Assembly: GCA_003242605.1 (NCBI GenBank)
Contig: QGUZ01000004.1
Span: 1 to 49,676, forward strand
Source: Actinomycetota bacterium
GTDB taxonomy: Bacteria; Actinomycetota; Actinomycetes; Streptosporangiales; Streptosporangiaceae
Length of the DNA: 49,676 nt
Direction of reading: 5' to 3'
Part shown: positions 8,024 to 16,153 of the stretch, piece after piece
Layout: every line of letters starts with the position of its first letter
Numbering within the stretch: position 1 is the first letter of the stretch
Translations under genes and position numbers: made by a program
Notes under the pieces: generated by a model
The model's database searches: none
Told to the model about the DNA's origin: nothing
The model's input: the letters and a program-made list of their open reading frames with translations, nothing else

Positions 8024-8048
8024 CGGCCGCGTGCCGTACGCGAGCGGG

Positions 8049-8651
8049 TCAGAACAGCGGCCGCTGCGCGAGCGCCCCGGACAGGACCGTGGCCACCGTG
8101 CGCTCCACGGCCTCCCGCGTCGGCGGCGTGCCCGTGCGGTCGGCGAACAACAGGTGCGCGGCACCGATCAGCGCGGCGGCGAGCGTGTCGACGTCGGCAT
8201 CGGCGTCGATGCGGCCCAGCTCGCGCTCGTCGGCGAGGTAGGCGGCGGTCATGTTCACCGCCTCGGCCAGGAGGGGGACGCCGACCGGCCAGGTACGGCG
8301 CAGCCGGGCGCGCAGCTCGTCGCGGAAGGTGATGAGCGCGACGATCGCCACGGCGACCGACCCGAACACGGCCATGAGCGCGTCGGTGAGGTTGCCGACG
8401 ACGCTGCCGGTCCCGGCGGTGCCGCGCAGCACCGCGGCCTGCGTCTCGAGCCGGGCGGTGCGGTCGTAGACGAGCTCGGCGAGGAAGTCGTCGAAGTCGG
8501 TGAAGTGCCGGTGCAGCACCCCCTTGGCGCAGCCCGCCTCCGCGGTGACGGCCCGGCTGGTGAGCGCGCTCGGCCCGTCCCGGAGCAGCACGCGTTCGGC
8601 GGCGTCGAACAGCCGCTCGCGCACGTCGCGGAGCGCCACTCCCGTCGGCAC
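8049..8651 (-). CDS. TetR-family transcriptional regulator
   Basis: A 200-aa protein from GTG 8651, which has GAGAGGAGGAC just upstream. VRERLFDAAERVLLRDGPSALTSRAVTAEAGCAKGVLHRHF is the N-terminal TetR helix-turn-helix domain (about residues 8-50, quoted here in the family's usual order: helices 1, 2, 3). The remainder is the helical ligand-binding domain. The gene is divergent from the methyltransferase with 63 bp between starts, and that gap holds a perfect operator-like dyad. TetR repressors typically control their own gene and the divergent neighbour, so control of the methyltransferase is the simple inference. The ligand is unknown. Confidence 0.88.
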   Translation of the reverse strand: MPTGVALRDVRERLFDAAERVLLRDGPSALTSRAVTAEAGCAKGVLHRHFTDFDDFLAELVYDRTARLETQAAVLRGTAGTGSVVGNLTDALMAVFGSVAVAIVALITFRDELRARLRRTWPVGVPLLAEAVNMTAAYLADERELGRIDADADVDTLAAALIGAAHLLFADRTGTPPTREAVERTVATVLSGALAQRPLF

Positions 8652-8685
8652 CTCGTCCTCCTCTCCCGGCGAACACGGTACCTCG

Positions 8686-8703
8686 AGTGGGCAATCGCCC
8701 ACT
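8686..8703. promoter_or_regulatory. TetR operator candidate overlapping a leaderless promoter
   Basis: AGTGGGCAATCGCCCACT is a perfect 7-bp dyad with a 4-nt centre in the 63-bp divergent gap. A -10-like TAATGT (8703-8708) abuts it and the methyltransferase ATG follows 7 bp later. The transcript should therefore be leaderless, and bound repressor would block the promoter. Confidence 0.6.
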
Positions 8704-8714
8704 AATGTGGGCGC

Positions 8715-9557
8715 ATGACCACACAACCCACGAACCGGTCACCGGTCTCCGGCCCGGCCCCGCACACGGCCCGGCAGATGGCCGAGTCCTTCGGCGTGGA
8801 CGCGGAGCGCTACGACCGCACCCGGCCGAGCTACCCCGGCGAGCTGGTCGCCCGCATCGTCGCCGCGTCCCCCGGCCCCGACGTGCTCGACGTGGGCTGC
8901 GGCACCGGGACCGCGGCCCGGCAGTTCCAGGCGGCCGGCTGCCGGGTGCTCGGCGTCGACCCCGACGCCCGCATGGCCGAATTCGCGCGGCGCCGCGGCC
9001 TTGCGGTCGAGGTTGCGCGGTTCGAGGACTGGGACCCCGCCGGGCGCACGTTCGACCTCGTCATCGCCGGTACGGCCTGGCACTGGGTGGACCCGGTCGC
9101 CGGGGCGGCGAAGGCCGCCCGGGTGCTGCGCCCCGGCGGACGGCTCGCGGCGTTCTGGCACGTCGCCGAGCCGCCGCCCGCCGTGGCGGAGGCGCTCGGC
9201 GCGGCGCTGCGGCGCGTGCTGCCCGACGCGCCGGTCGGCCTCGGCCCGGCCGGGCCGCGGTCGAGCCTGGACGGCTACCGGCCGATGTTCGCCGCGGCCG
9301 CCGGCGGCATCCGCAAGGCGGACGGGTTCGGCGAGCCCGAGGAGTGGCACTACACGTGGGAACGCGAGTACACCCGGGACGAGTGGCTCGACCAGCTCCC
9401 CACCTCCGGCATCCTCACCCGGCTGCCGCCCGAGCGGCTGGCCGTGGTCCTCGACGCCGTCGGTGAGGCGATCGACGAGCTGGGCGGCCGGTTCGCCGTG
9501 CCGTACACGACCGTCGCGGTGACCGCGGCCAAGGCCCCCACCGGCCGTACGGCCTGA
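8715..9557 (+). CDS. Class I SAM-dependent methyltransferase
   Basis: A 280-aa protein from ATG 8715. Motif I is VLDVGCGTGTAARQ (57-70), followed by an acidic residue after strand 2 (VLGVDPD) and motif IV-like DLVIAGTAWHWVDP. The late ARVLRPGGRLAAFWH is the standard post-motif. The AWHWVDP signature is typical of the small-molecule/UbiE-like Methyltransf_11 group. The substrate cannot be predicted. It is divergent from the TetR gene and probably repressed by it, and it probably has a leaderless mRNA. It converges on the ABC importer operon across a strong terminator. Confidence 0.88.
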   Translation: MTTQPTNRSPVSGPAPHTARQMAESFGVDAERYDRTRPSYPGELVARIVAASPGPDVLDVGCGTGTAARQFQAAGCRVLGVDPDARMAEFARRRGLAVEVARFEDWDPAGRTFDLVIAGTAWHWVDPVAGAAKAARVLRPGGRLAAFWHVAEPPPAVAEALGAALRRVLPDAPVGLGPAGPRSSLDGYRPMFAAAAGGIRKADGFGEPEEWHYTWEREYTRDEWLDQLPTSGILTRLPPERLAVVLDAVGEAIDELGGRFAVPYTTVAVTAAKAPTGRTA

Positions 9558-9584
9558 CCGCGCACCGCCGCCCGGAAAACGGAT

Positions 9585-9618
9585 GCGGTCCCGCGCCGGC
9601 GAACCGGCGCGGGACCGC
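9585..9618. terminator. Bidirectional terminator hairpin
   Basis: GCGGTCCCGCGCCGG (9585-9599) pairs perfectly with 9604-9618, giving a 15-bp stem closed by a CGAA tetraloop. It lies between the convergent methyltransferase stop (9557) and the binding-protein stop (9645). No long U-tract follows, as is common in high-GC actinomycetes. Confidence 0.8.
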
Positions 9619-9644
9619 GGGTGAGTCTCAGCCGTGGCGGCGAA

Positions 9645-10916
9645 TCAGAACTTGGGGTCGATGCCCTCGGGGGCGCTGTAGTTGATCTCGACCGCCTTCA
9701 GGCCGTACGGCGAGTACTCCTTGTCGTACTCGTAGATGGTCGTGGAGTGCGGCAGCGTGCGGTTGCCCGGGGTGAGGATGACGTCACCGTTGATGCCCTG
9801 GAAGCTGACCTTCTCGAGCTCGGACAGCGCCTTGGTGATGCCCTCGCGGGTGATGTCACCGTTCTGGATGGCCTTCTCCAGGAGCGTGGTGGTCGCCATC
9901 GCCTGAATGTGGCCGTAGATGTGCTGGACGGTGAGCTCGACGCCGTTCAGGGCCTTCGACTCGCGCAGCTCCTTGAGGACCGGGTTGTCCTCGCCCTTCA
10001 GGTCACCGCCGGGGCCGGTGAAGATCATGTTCTCCTTGAGGTAGTCGGCGATCGGCGACTCGGAGAACGCGGTGGAGTTCGCCATGAACCCCATGACCCA
10101 CTTCGGCTTGAAGTCGAGCTGGGTGGCCGCGGAGACGACCGCGGGCACGTTGTTCGCCGCGCCGCTGAAGCCGATCACCTCGCAGCCCGCCGACTTCAGC
10201 TGCTGCATCTGCGCGGTCAGCTGGGTGTCGGTCGGGCCGTACTTGGCGAAGGTCTCGACCTTGGCACCCCACTTGGAGGTGATGTAGGTCATGCCCTCGT
10301 TGATGTCCTCACCCCACTGGTTGTTGTAGCCGAGGACGCAGAACTTCGCCTTCTTGAGGTCGGGGTCCTTGCTGACGAGGTAGGACACGCCGTTCGCCAC
10401 CTCCGACTGGTAGGTGGAGAACGGGGGCAGGATCTGCGGCTCGTCCTTGATGCTGGCGTCCTGGGCGCTGGGGACGATCACCATCTTGTCGCGGTTGGCG
10501 ATCGGGATCAGCGCCTTCACCGACGGCGTGCCCAGCACGCCGGACAGCATGGCGACCTTGTCCTTGATTTCGTTGTAGGCCTGGACGGCCTTCTGGGCCT
10601 CGTACGCGTTGTCCGCGGTGATCAGGTTGATCTTGTACTTGCCCGCGATACCGCCGGCCGCGTTGATCTTGTCGAACCAGGCCTGCTGGCCGGCGAGCTG
10701 CTCACGGGCGGTCGCGGCGATCGGGCCGCTCAGCGCGACGATGTCGCCGACCGTGATGGTGTTGGTCTTGGGGTCGAAGCCCGGACCGGCCTTCAGCTCA
10801 CCGCCGCCACCGCTGCTACCACCGGTGTTCTGGGCCGCGCAACCGGTCGCCGTGAGGGCGGCGCTGAGGAGCAGGGCGGCGACGGAGACACCTGCTCGCT
10901 TATTGGGGAACTTCAT
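9645..10916 (-). CDS. ABC transporter substrate-binding lipoprotein, branched-chain amino acid type
   Basis: A 423-aa protein from ATG 10916 with GAGAGG upstream. A basic N-terminus, a hydrophobic stretch and LTATGCAAQ give a lipobox with Cys near residue 26, so the protein is tethered to the outer face of the membrane. A Gly/Ser linker follows. Then comes the periplasmic-binding fold of the Leu/Ile/Val-urea-amide group: ITVGDIVALSGPIAATAREQ, FDKINAAGGIAGKYKINL, and a C-terminal YGHIQAMATTTLLEKA. It is the last gene of the livF-livG-livH-livM order, 76 bp after livM. Ligands in this family include branched amino acids, amides and urea. No urease or amidase genes are near, so the ligand is left open. 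Confidence 0.9.
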   Translation of the reverse strand: MKFPNKRAGVSVAALLLSAALTATGCAAQNTGGSSGGGGELKAGPGFDPKTNTITVGDIVALSGPIAATAREQLAGQQAWFDKINAAGGIAGKYKINLITADNAYEAQKAVQAYNEIKDKVAMLSGVLGTPSVKALIPIANRDKMVIVPSAQDASIKDEPQILPPFSTYQSEVANGVSYLVSKDPDLKKAKFCVLGYNNQWGEDINEGMTYITSKWGAKVETFAKYGPTDTQLTAQMQQLKSAGCEVIGFSGAANNVPAVVSAATQLDFKPKWVMGFMANSTAFSESPIADYLKENMIFTGPGGDLKGEDNPVLKELRESKALNGVELTVQHIYGHIQAMATTTLLEKAIQNGDITREGITKALSELEKVSFQGINGDVILTPGNRTLPHSTTIYEYDKEYSPYGLKAVEINYSAPEGIDPKF

Positions 10917-10992
10917 GGTTTTTCCTCTCGGTGGTACGCCAAGGGAGGGTAAGAAGCGGGGAAGATGCTGCCACATGGGATGCCCCTCCGGC

Positions 10993-12123
10993 CTAGGCGG
11001 GGGAGCCCGCCACGGCCTTGCGGGACCGCCGAACCCGGTCCCCGATCCGCCGGATCACGGCGACCAGGCCCTTGGGCTCGGCGAGGAGGAAGATGACGAT
11101 CAGGAGCCCGTAGAGCAGCAGGCTCATGTCGGTGGTGCTCATCCCGTCCGTTCCTCCGTGCTGGATGAACGGCAGGGAGTCGGCGAAGAGGTCGACGATC
11201 ACCGGCACCATGGTCACGAAGAGGGCGCCGAGGACCGGGCCCCACAGCGACGCCAGGCCGCCGATGACGATGATCGCAAGGTACTCCACCGACTTGTGGA
11301 CGCCGAACTCGTCCGGCCGGATGTACTCGAGGTTCACCGCGAGCAGGCCGCCGGCGACGCCCGCGATGAAGGTGGAGAGGACGAAGGCGTTGGCCTGGGT
11401 CCGCATCATGCGCACGCCGAGCACCTCGGCGGCGATGTCGTGGTCCCGGACCGCCTGCATCGCCCGGCCGGCGCGGGTGCGCATCACGTTGGCCGTGAGC
11501 AGCAGGAACACGCCCACCATCGACCAGATGAGGATGAACATGCCCTGCTCGCGCACGAACGCGAGCGGACCGATGGTGAGCTCCGCGAAGTTGATCGGCC
11601 CGAGCGTGGCCTCCGCGGTGACGAAGGTGCCCTCGTTGCCGCCGGTGATCGACGGGATGTTCCGGGCCACCCAGATGACGATCGCGACCAGGGCGAGCGA
11701 CACGATCGCCAGGTACGGCCCGTGCAGCCGGAGGGCGAACGGCGCCACGGCGGCGCCGACGATCGCGGCGGCGATGCCCGCCACCGGCAGCCACACGATC
11801 ATCGGCATGCCGAGCTGGCCGCCCACGTACTGGGCGGTGAAGGCGCCGATGCTCACGAACGCCGCATGGCCGAGGGACAGCTGGCCGGCGTAGCCGGTGA
11901 GGATGTTCAGGCCGATGCCGGCGATCGCGGCGATCCCCGCCGTGTTCAGCACGCCCAGCCAGTAGGTGTCGCCGAAGTTGAGCGGGAACGCCACGATGAA
12001 GACGATGAACGCGGCGACGCCGATCCGGCCGGCGCGGCTGTTCACCAGGCGCAGCTTGGGTGCCGCGTGCTTGCTGGGGGTGTTTTTCTTCTCGGCGACA
12101 CCGGGGGAGACGTCGACCGCCAT
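10993..12123 (-). CDS. livM: Branched-chain amino acid-type ABC permease, LivM family
   Basis: A 376-aa membrane protein. The ATG at 12123 overlaps the stop of livH as TGATG, so translation is coupled. A charged cytoplasmic N-terminus of about 28 residues precedes hydrophobic helices. The LivM signature region GLNILTGYAGQLSLGHAAFVSIGA is present (split here: GLNILTGYAG, QLSLGHAAF), as is the EAA-like loop around AVRDHDIAAEVLGVR before AFVLSTFIAGVAGGL. The C-terminus is basic (RRIGDRVRRSRK). It pairs with LivH to form the transmembrane channel that LivG and LivF energise. Family assignment is secure; the symbol denotes family, not proven substrate. Confidence 0.9.
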   Translation of the reverse strand: MAVDVSPGVAEKKNTPSKHAAPKLRLVNSRAGRIGVAAFIVFIVAFPLNFGDTYWLGVLNTAGIAAIAGIGLNILTGYAGQLSLGHAAFVSIGAFTAQYVGGQLGMPMIVWLPVAGIAAAIVGAAVAPFALRLHGPYLAIVSLALVAIVIWVARNIPSITGGNEGTFVTAEATLGPINFAELTIGPLAFVREQGMFILIWSMVGVFLLLTANVMRTRAGRAMQAVRDHDIAAEVLGVRMMRTQANAFVLSTFIAGVAGGLLAVNLEYIRPDEFGVHKSVEYLAIIVIGGLASLWGPVLGALFVTMVPVIVDLFADSLPFIQHGGTDGMSTTDMSLLLYGLLIVIFLLAEPKGLVAVIRRIGDRVRRSRKAVAGSPA

Positions 12124-13013
12124 CAGATTCGCCTGACCTTCCTGGTCCCGAAGAGGCCCTGGGGACGCACGAGCATGACTGCGATCATAAGCAGGTAGGG
12201 CACGACCTCCTCGAAGCCGACCCCGAAGTCCTCGGCCGCGTAGACCACCGCGAACTGCTGGACGATGCCGACGATCAGCCCGCCGACCACGGCGCCGAGG
12301 GGGGACTCGATGCCGCCGAGGATGATCACCGGCAGGGCGAGCAGCGCGTACTCCTCCAGGCCGGGGCCGAGGCCGACACCGCCGGCGGTGGCGAGCATGA
12401 TGCCGCCGAACGCGCCGAGCGCGCCCGCGATCGCCCAGGAGAGCCGGTGCACGAGCTTGTCGCTCACGCCCTGGGCGAGGGCGGCCTCGGGGTCGAGCGC
12501 GGTCGCCTGCATGGCGAGGCCGAGCCGGGTGAACCGGAAGAAGAGGCCGAACAGGCCGACCACGATGAGCGTCACCACGATCACGGCGATGTTCCGCTGG
12601 GTGATGTTGACCTCGCCGATGCGGACGACGTTGAGGCCCCACGGGTCGCCGAGGGTGAGCTGACTCGTGCCCCAGAACGCCGCCGCGATCGGGGGCATCA
12701 GCATCAGCAGGCCGAAGGTGACGAGGATCGGGGTGTAGAGGTTCTTGTTCGCCACCTTGTGGACGGCGACGGCCTCCATCACCGCCGCGATGAGCGCGAC
12801 GAGCACGATCGAGATCACCGCCGCCACGTAGAACGGCAGGCCCACCTGCTGGTGGAAGAGGTACGTGAAGTACGCGCCGAAGACCACGAACCCGCCCTGG
12901 GCGAGGTTGAACACCCCGGTCGACTTCGACACGATCACGAAGCCGAGCGCGAGCAGCGCGAACACACAGCCGAGCGAGATGCCGCCCGCGAGGATCTGCA
13001 GATTGTCCGTCAT
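12123..13013 (-). CDS. livH: Branched-chain amino acid-type ABC permease, LivH family
   Basis: A 296-aa membrane protein, start ATG 13013, overlapping the livG stop by 4 bp (ATGA). It opens NLQILAGGISLGCVFALLALG, the typical LivH first helix (split: NLQILAGGI, SLGCVFALLALG). STGVFNLAQGGFVVFGAY matches the conserved NFAQG-type loop. ATALDPEAALAQGVS is the cytoplasmic loop that contacts the ATPases. It ends PQGLFGTRKVRRI. It forms a heterodimer with LivM. No anomalies were seen. Confidence 0.92.
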   Translation of the reverse strand: MTDNLQILAGGISLGCVFALLALGFVIVSKSTGVFNLAQGGFVVFGAYFTYLFHQQVGLPFYVAAVISIVLVALIAAVMEAVAVHKVANKNLYTPILVTFGLLMLMPPIAAAFWGTSQLTLGDPWGLNVVRIGEVNITQRNIAVIVVTLIVVGLFGLFFRFTRLGLAMQATALDPEAALAQGVSDKLVHRLSWAIAGALGAFGGIMLATAGGVGLGPGLEEYALLALPVIILGGIESPLGAVVGGLIVGIVQQFAVVYAAEDFGVGFEEVVPYLLMIAVMLVRPQGLFGTRKVRRI

Positions 13014-14431
13014 GAGGCGTCCTCCGAGGTGGCGGCGGAGACCGGCTCCGCCTTCTTGTCATCGGAGGCGGACGCGTCCGACTCGGCGTCAGCGGCCGCC
13101 TTCTCCGCCTTGCCGTCAGCGGCCTGCTCCTCCGACTCGCTACCGGAAGCCTTCTCCTCCGACCCAGCGCCGGAGTCCGACTCGGCCTTCTCGCCGCCGG
13201 AGGCCGACTCCGCCTTCTCGTCATCGGAGCCCGACTCCGGCTTCTTGTCGTCGGAAGCCGCCTTCTCCGCCTTGCCGTCAGCGGCCTTCCCCTCCGACTC
13301 GCTACCGGAAGCCTTCTCCTCCGACCCGGCGCCGGAGCCCGACTCGGCCTTCTCGCCGCCGGAGGCCGACTCCGCCTTCTCGTCATCGGAGCCCGACTCC
13401 GGCTTCTTGTCGTCGGAAGCCGCCTTCTCCGCCTTGCCGTCAGCGGCCTTCCCCTCCGACTCGCTACCGGAAGCCTTCTCCTCCGACCCGGCGCCGGAGC
13501 CCGACTCGGCCTTCTCGTCCCCGGAGGCCGACTCCGCCTTCTCGCCGTCAGAGCCCGACTCCGGCTTCTTGTCGTCGGAAGCCGCCTTCTCCGCCTTGCC
13601 GTCAGCGGCCTTCTCGTCTTCCGTGAGCGCGGCCGTCGCGCCCTCGATGACCTTCTCGTCAGTCCCGCCGAGGTAGGCGCGGATGACGCGGGGGTCGTTC
13701 ACCGCGACGGAGGGCTTGTCGCAGCAGATGACCTCGCCGAAGTCGAGCACCAGCACCCGGTCGGCGACCTTGGTCACCAGCGCCATGTCGTGCTCGATCA
13801 TGATGATCGTCAGATCGAGCTCCCGCTTGGCGTTGAGCACCCAGCTCGCGAGCTCGGCGGTCTCCGCGCCGTTCATGCCGGCCACCGGCTCGTCGAGCAG
13901 GAGCAGCTTGGGCCGCATCGCGAGCGCCCGGGCGAGCTCGATGCGCTTCTTCACGCCGTACGGCAGCTCCCGGACGATCTCGTCCCGGATGTCGTCCAGG
14001 CCCATCAGCTCGAGCAACGGCATGCAGTCGCGCCGGGCCTCGTACTCCTCGCGGCGGGCCCGGCCGAACCAGAACATGCCACTGAGCACGCCCGCCTTCA
14101 TGAAGTGGTGGCGGCCCAGCACCACGTTGTCGAGGACGGTCATCTCCTCGAACAACGCCAGGTTCTGGAACGTACGGGCGATGCCGAGGCGAGCGATGTC
14201 GGCCGGCTTACGGCCGAGCAGGGACTGGCCATCGAACTCGACGCTGCCGGACGTGGGCTTGTAAACCCCGTTCAGCACGTTGAGCATCGAGGTCTTGCCC
14301 GCCCCGTTGGGCCCGATGATGGCGAAGAACTCACCCTTTTCGACCTCGAACGAGACGTCCTTGATCGCGGTGATACCACCGAAGGTGAGTCGAATGTTAC
14401 GAACCGCGAGCAGCGGCTTGCCGGTGGTCAT
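13010..14431 (-). CDS. livG: ABC transporter ATPase, LivG family, with a repetitive C-terminal tail
   Basis: 473 aa, against about 250-300 for the family. Residues 1-258 are a normal LivG ATPase: Walker A GPNGAGKT (40-47), LivG insert WFGRARREEYEARR, signature LPYGV (156-160) followed by KKRIELARAL, Walker B LLLLDE (176-181) and switch His214. From about residue 270 the protein becomes low-complexity, rich in Glu, Lys, Ser, Ala, Gly and Asp. Three tandem 54-residue repeats (274-327, 328-381, 382-435) and a partial fourth follow, each built of EKAES, SDDKKPESGS and GSGAGSEEKASG blocks. The tail is in frame to the stop, which overlaps livH by 4 bp, so it is translated. It is predicted disordered, and its role is unknown. 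Confidence 0.9.
   Translation of the reverse strand: MTTGKPLLAVRNIRLTFGGITAIKDVSFEVEKGEFFAIIGPNGAGKTSMLNVLNGVYKPTSGSVEFDGQSLLGRKPADIARLGIARTFQNLALFEEMTVLDNVVLGRHHFMKAGVLSGMFWFGRARREEYEARRDCMPLLELMGLDDIRDEIVRELPYGVKKRIELARALAMRPKLLLLDEPVAGMNGAETAELASWVLNAKRELDLTIIMIEHDMALVTKVADRVLVLDFGEVICCDKPSVAVNDPRVIRAYLGGTDEKVIEGATAALTEDEKAADGKAEKAASDDKKPESGSDGEKAESASGDEKAESGSGAGSEEKASGSESEGKAADGKAEKAASDDKKPESGSDDEKAESASGGEKAESGSGAGSEEKASGSESEGKAADGKAEKAASDDKKPESGSDDEKAESASGGEKAESDSGAGSEEKASGSESEEQAADGKAEKAAADAESDASASDDKKAEPVSAATSEDAS
13127..13612 (-). repeat. Three tandem 162-bp repeats inside livG
   Basis: Three consecutive 162-bp units encode 54-residue repeats, and the first part of a fourth extends to about 13090. 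Units differ at only a few positions (for example DGEK/DDEK, SGDE/SGGE, SGSG/SDSG). Near-identity at DNA level suggests recent expansion by slippage or unequal recombination, with copy number likely to vary between strains. Confidence 0.9.
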
Positions 14432-15234
14432 GCGGTCGCTCCGTGCTTGACGGCGTCGAGCTCGCCGGTGTCCTCATCCAGTCCGAGGTAGAAGGACTGG
14501 ATGTGCGGGTCGGCGAGCAGTTCCTTGGCCGGTCCCTCTTTCGTCACGGTTCCGTGCGAGAGGATGTATCCGTAGTCGGCGACGGAGAGCGCCATGGTGG
14601 CGTTCTGCTCGATGAGCAGGACGCTCGTCCCGGCCTCGCGGATGTCGGCGATCGTGTCCCGGATGTGCTCCACGATGCTCGGCGCGAGACCGAGGGACGG
14701 CTCGTCGAGCACGAGCAGCTCCGGCGACTGCATGAGCGCGCGACCGATCGCGAGCATCTGCTGCTCGCCGCCGGACAGGTATCCGGCCATCTGGTCCTTG
14801 CGCTCGCGCAGCCGCGGGAACATGTCGTAAACCCACTCGCGCCGTTCCTTGAGGGCGTTGTCGTTGCGCTTGGTAATGCCACCGACGGACAGATTCTGGT
14901 CCACGGTGAGCTCGGCGAAGATCCGCCGCCCCTCCAGCACCTGGCTGATGCCGGCACGCACGATACGCCGGGGGTTGAGCCCGACGATCGATCGACCCTT
15001 CCACCGGATGTCCCCGGAAACCACCGAACCGCCGTGGAAGGACAGCATGCCGGTCACCGCTCGGGTCAGGGTCGTCTTGCCTGCACCGTTCACGCCCAGG
15101 AACGCGACAACGGTGCGGGGACGGACCTCGACGTCGATGGATCTCAGCACGGTGATGGCAGGTCCGTACCGGACCGTGAGATCTCGGACGACGAGCCCCT
15201 CGGATGCCTGGGACCCGATTTCCCCACCTGTCAC
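14428..15234 (-). CDS. livF: Branched-chain amino acid-type ABC ATPase, LivF family
   Basis: A 268-aa protein from GTG 15234, which has GAGGAG 8-10 nt upstream; the reading frame extends further upstream but without family similarity. Walker A is GVNGAGKTT (47-55), the signature is LSGGEQQMLAIGRAL, Walker B is LLVLDEPSLGLAP, and the H-region is LLIEQNATMAL, all as in LivF. Its stop overlaps the livG start by 4 bp. It is the first gene of the five-gene importer operon, so the operon promoter should lie in 15235-15560. Confidence 0.9.
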   Translation of the reverse strand: MTGGEIGSQASEGLVVRDLTVRYGPAITVLRSIDVEVRPRTVVAFLGVNGAGKTTLTRAVTGMLSFHGGSVVSGDIRWKGRSIVGLNPRRIVRAGISQVLEGRRIFAELTVDQNLSVGGITKRNDNALKERREWVYDMFPRLRERKDQMAGYLSGGEQQMLAIGRALMQSPELLVLDEPSLGLAPSIVEHIRDTIADIREAGTSVLLIEQNATMALSVADYGYILSHGTVTKEGPAKELLADPHIQSFYLGLDEDTGELDAVKHGATA

Positions 15235-15331
15235 AAAAAGACTCCTCGCTAGGCTGGTTCGACAAGGCGTGTCGGCGACGTTACCCAAGTCACGCCACAC
15301 CCGGCGACGGCCGGAATGACCGCGTGGACAG

Positions 15332-15360
15332 GACAATGGGCAGTTCCTCACCTACGTCAA
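15332..15360 (-). promoter_or_regulatory. Weak candidate promoter for the liv operon
   Basis: On the minus strand TTGACG (15355-15360) is followed after 17 bp by ATTGTC (15332-15337), about 100 bp before the livF start. The -35 is good, the -10 poor. No other candidate in the 300-bp upstream gap looks better. Confidence 0.3.
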
Positions 15361-15629
15361 ATGACGCAGATGAGACATGTCGTCAGTTCGGCGGTTGCCG
15401 ACCGGTTCGATACAAGCATGGCACCCTCGCTCGGAGGGTAGGCCAACCGCGAACCAGCCCGGAGCCCGTTTGATCTTGCATACCTCCGGCGTATCAGGTC
15501 AAGAGGGGTTTTCGCCTCACGGCAGGATGTCTGTCGATAGAACCGTCATCAGACCGTAATCGAAGAGTGTCGGATTTGTCCGTCCATACCGGACAGCCGT
15601 GCGGAGTAAGGCCTGGTCAGGACAGGCCG

Positions 15630-15935
15630 TCAAGGCCGAGGTGACCGCCTGACCCACGGCCTGCTCCACCCGCGCGCCGACCGCCGCCCCGAGGCCGCCA
15701 GGCAACGCGGGCAGACCCGGCGCACCCGCTCGGCCGCGCCACCGGACTCGGGGAACACGTCCGGCCACGCCACGTGCTGGAACCGGCGCAGCCCGGCACG
15801 GCTCAGCGGCACCCCGCACAGCGTCTGGTTCGCGCCCGGATGCCAGGCGTGCGCCTCCCCCGCCGGAAGCCGCTCACCGGTACGGTCGTCCCGCCACTCC
15901 CCCGTGGCCGCGACCCGCGGCCCTCCTCGCGGCAT
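15630..15935 (-). CDS. Small conserved-type protein with C...CPRC metal-binding pattern
   Basis: A 101-aa protein from ATG 15935, which has AGGAGGG about 10 nt upstream. The core reads HAWHPGANQTLCGVPLSRAG, then a short aromatic segment (FQHVAWPDVFPESGG) and VCPRCLAAS. One Cys in TLCG and two in CPRC, with nearby His residues, suggest a small zinc-binding module. I recognise this layout from short actinobacterial hypothetical proteins but can give no family name. It reads toward the liv operon, about 400 bp away. A TGTCCG/CGGACA hairpin at 15577-15595 could be its terminator. Function unknown. Confidence 0.65.
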   Translation of the reverse strand: MPRGGPRVAATGEWRDDRTGERLPAGEAHAWHPGANQTLCGVPLSRAGLRRFQHVAWPDVFPESGGAAERVRRVCPRCLAASGRRSARGWSRPWVRRSPRP

Positions 15936-16153
15936 CCTCCGCCCTCCTGCGTCGCCCCGCGCGTGCACCCCTCGCGCGGGCACCGGGTCCCCGGGGCGTC
16001 GATCGCCCCGCGCCGTTTGTATCCACCCGATCTCACGGGTGCCCACACCACGGTGTCGCCGCGTTCCCGTACCCGACCCGGCCATGGATACAACCCCGAT
16101 GGCCCACGGACCGACAGGTACCGGGTACGGCACTGCGGCCTGGCGCAGACCAC
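15803..16153 (-). CDS. Doubtful Cys-containing ORF overlapping the small CPRC gene
   Basis: An open frame of 116 codons from GTG 16153, overlapping the start of the better-supported 15630-15935 gene by 133 bp. The first half (CARPQCRTRYLSVR, then GLYPWPGRVRERGDTVVWAP) looks protein-like and has paired Cys residues. The second half looks like frame shadow. There is no ribosome binding site. It may be a remnant or a false positive. Confidence 0.2.
   Translation of the reverse strand: MVCARPQCRTRYLSVRGPSGLYPWPGRVRERGDTVVWAPVRSGGYKRRGAIDAPGTRCPREGCTRGATQEGGGCREEGRGSRPRGSGGTTVPVSGFRRGRRTPGIRARTRRCAGCR

Noticed and set aside
12865..13676. Apparent repeat array that could be taken for CRISPR or a repetitive Pro/Arg protein on the plus strand
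   Set aside because: The 162-bp units have no unique spacers and are in frame with livG on the minus strand; the plus-strand peptides are antisense shadow.
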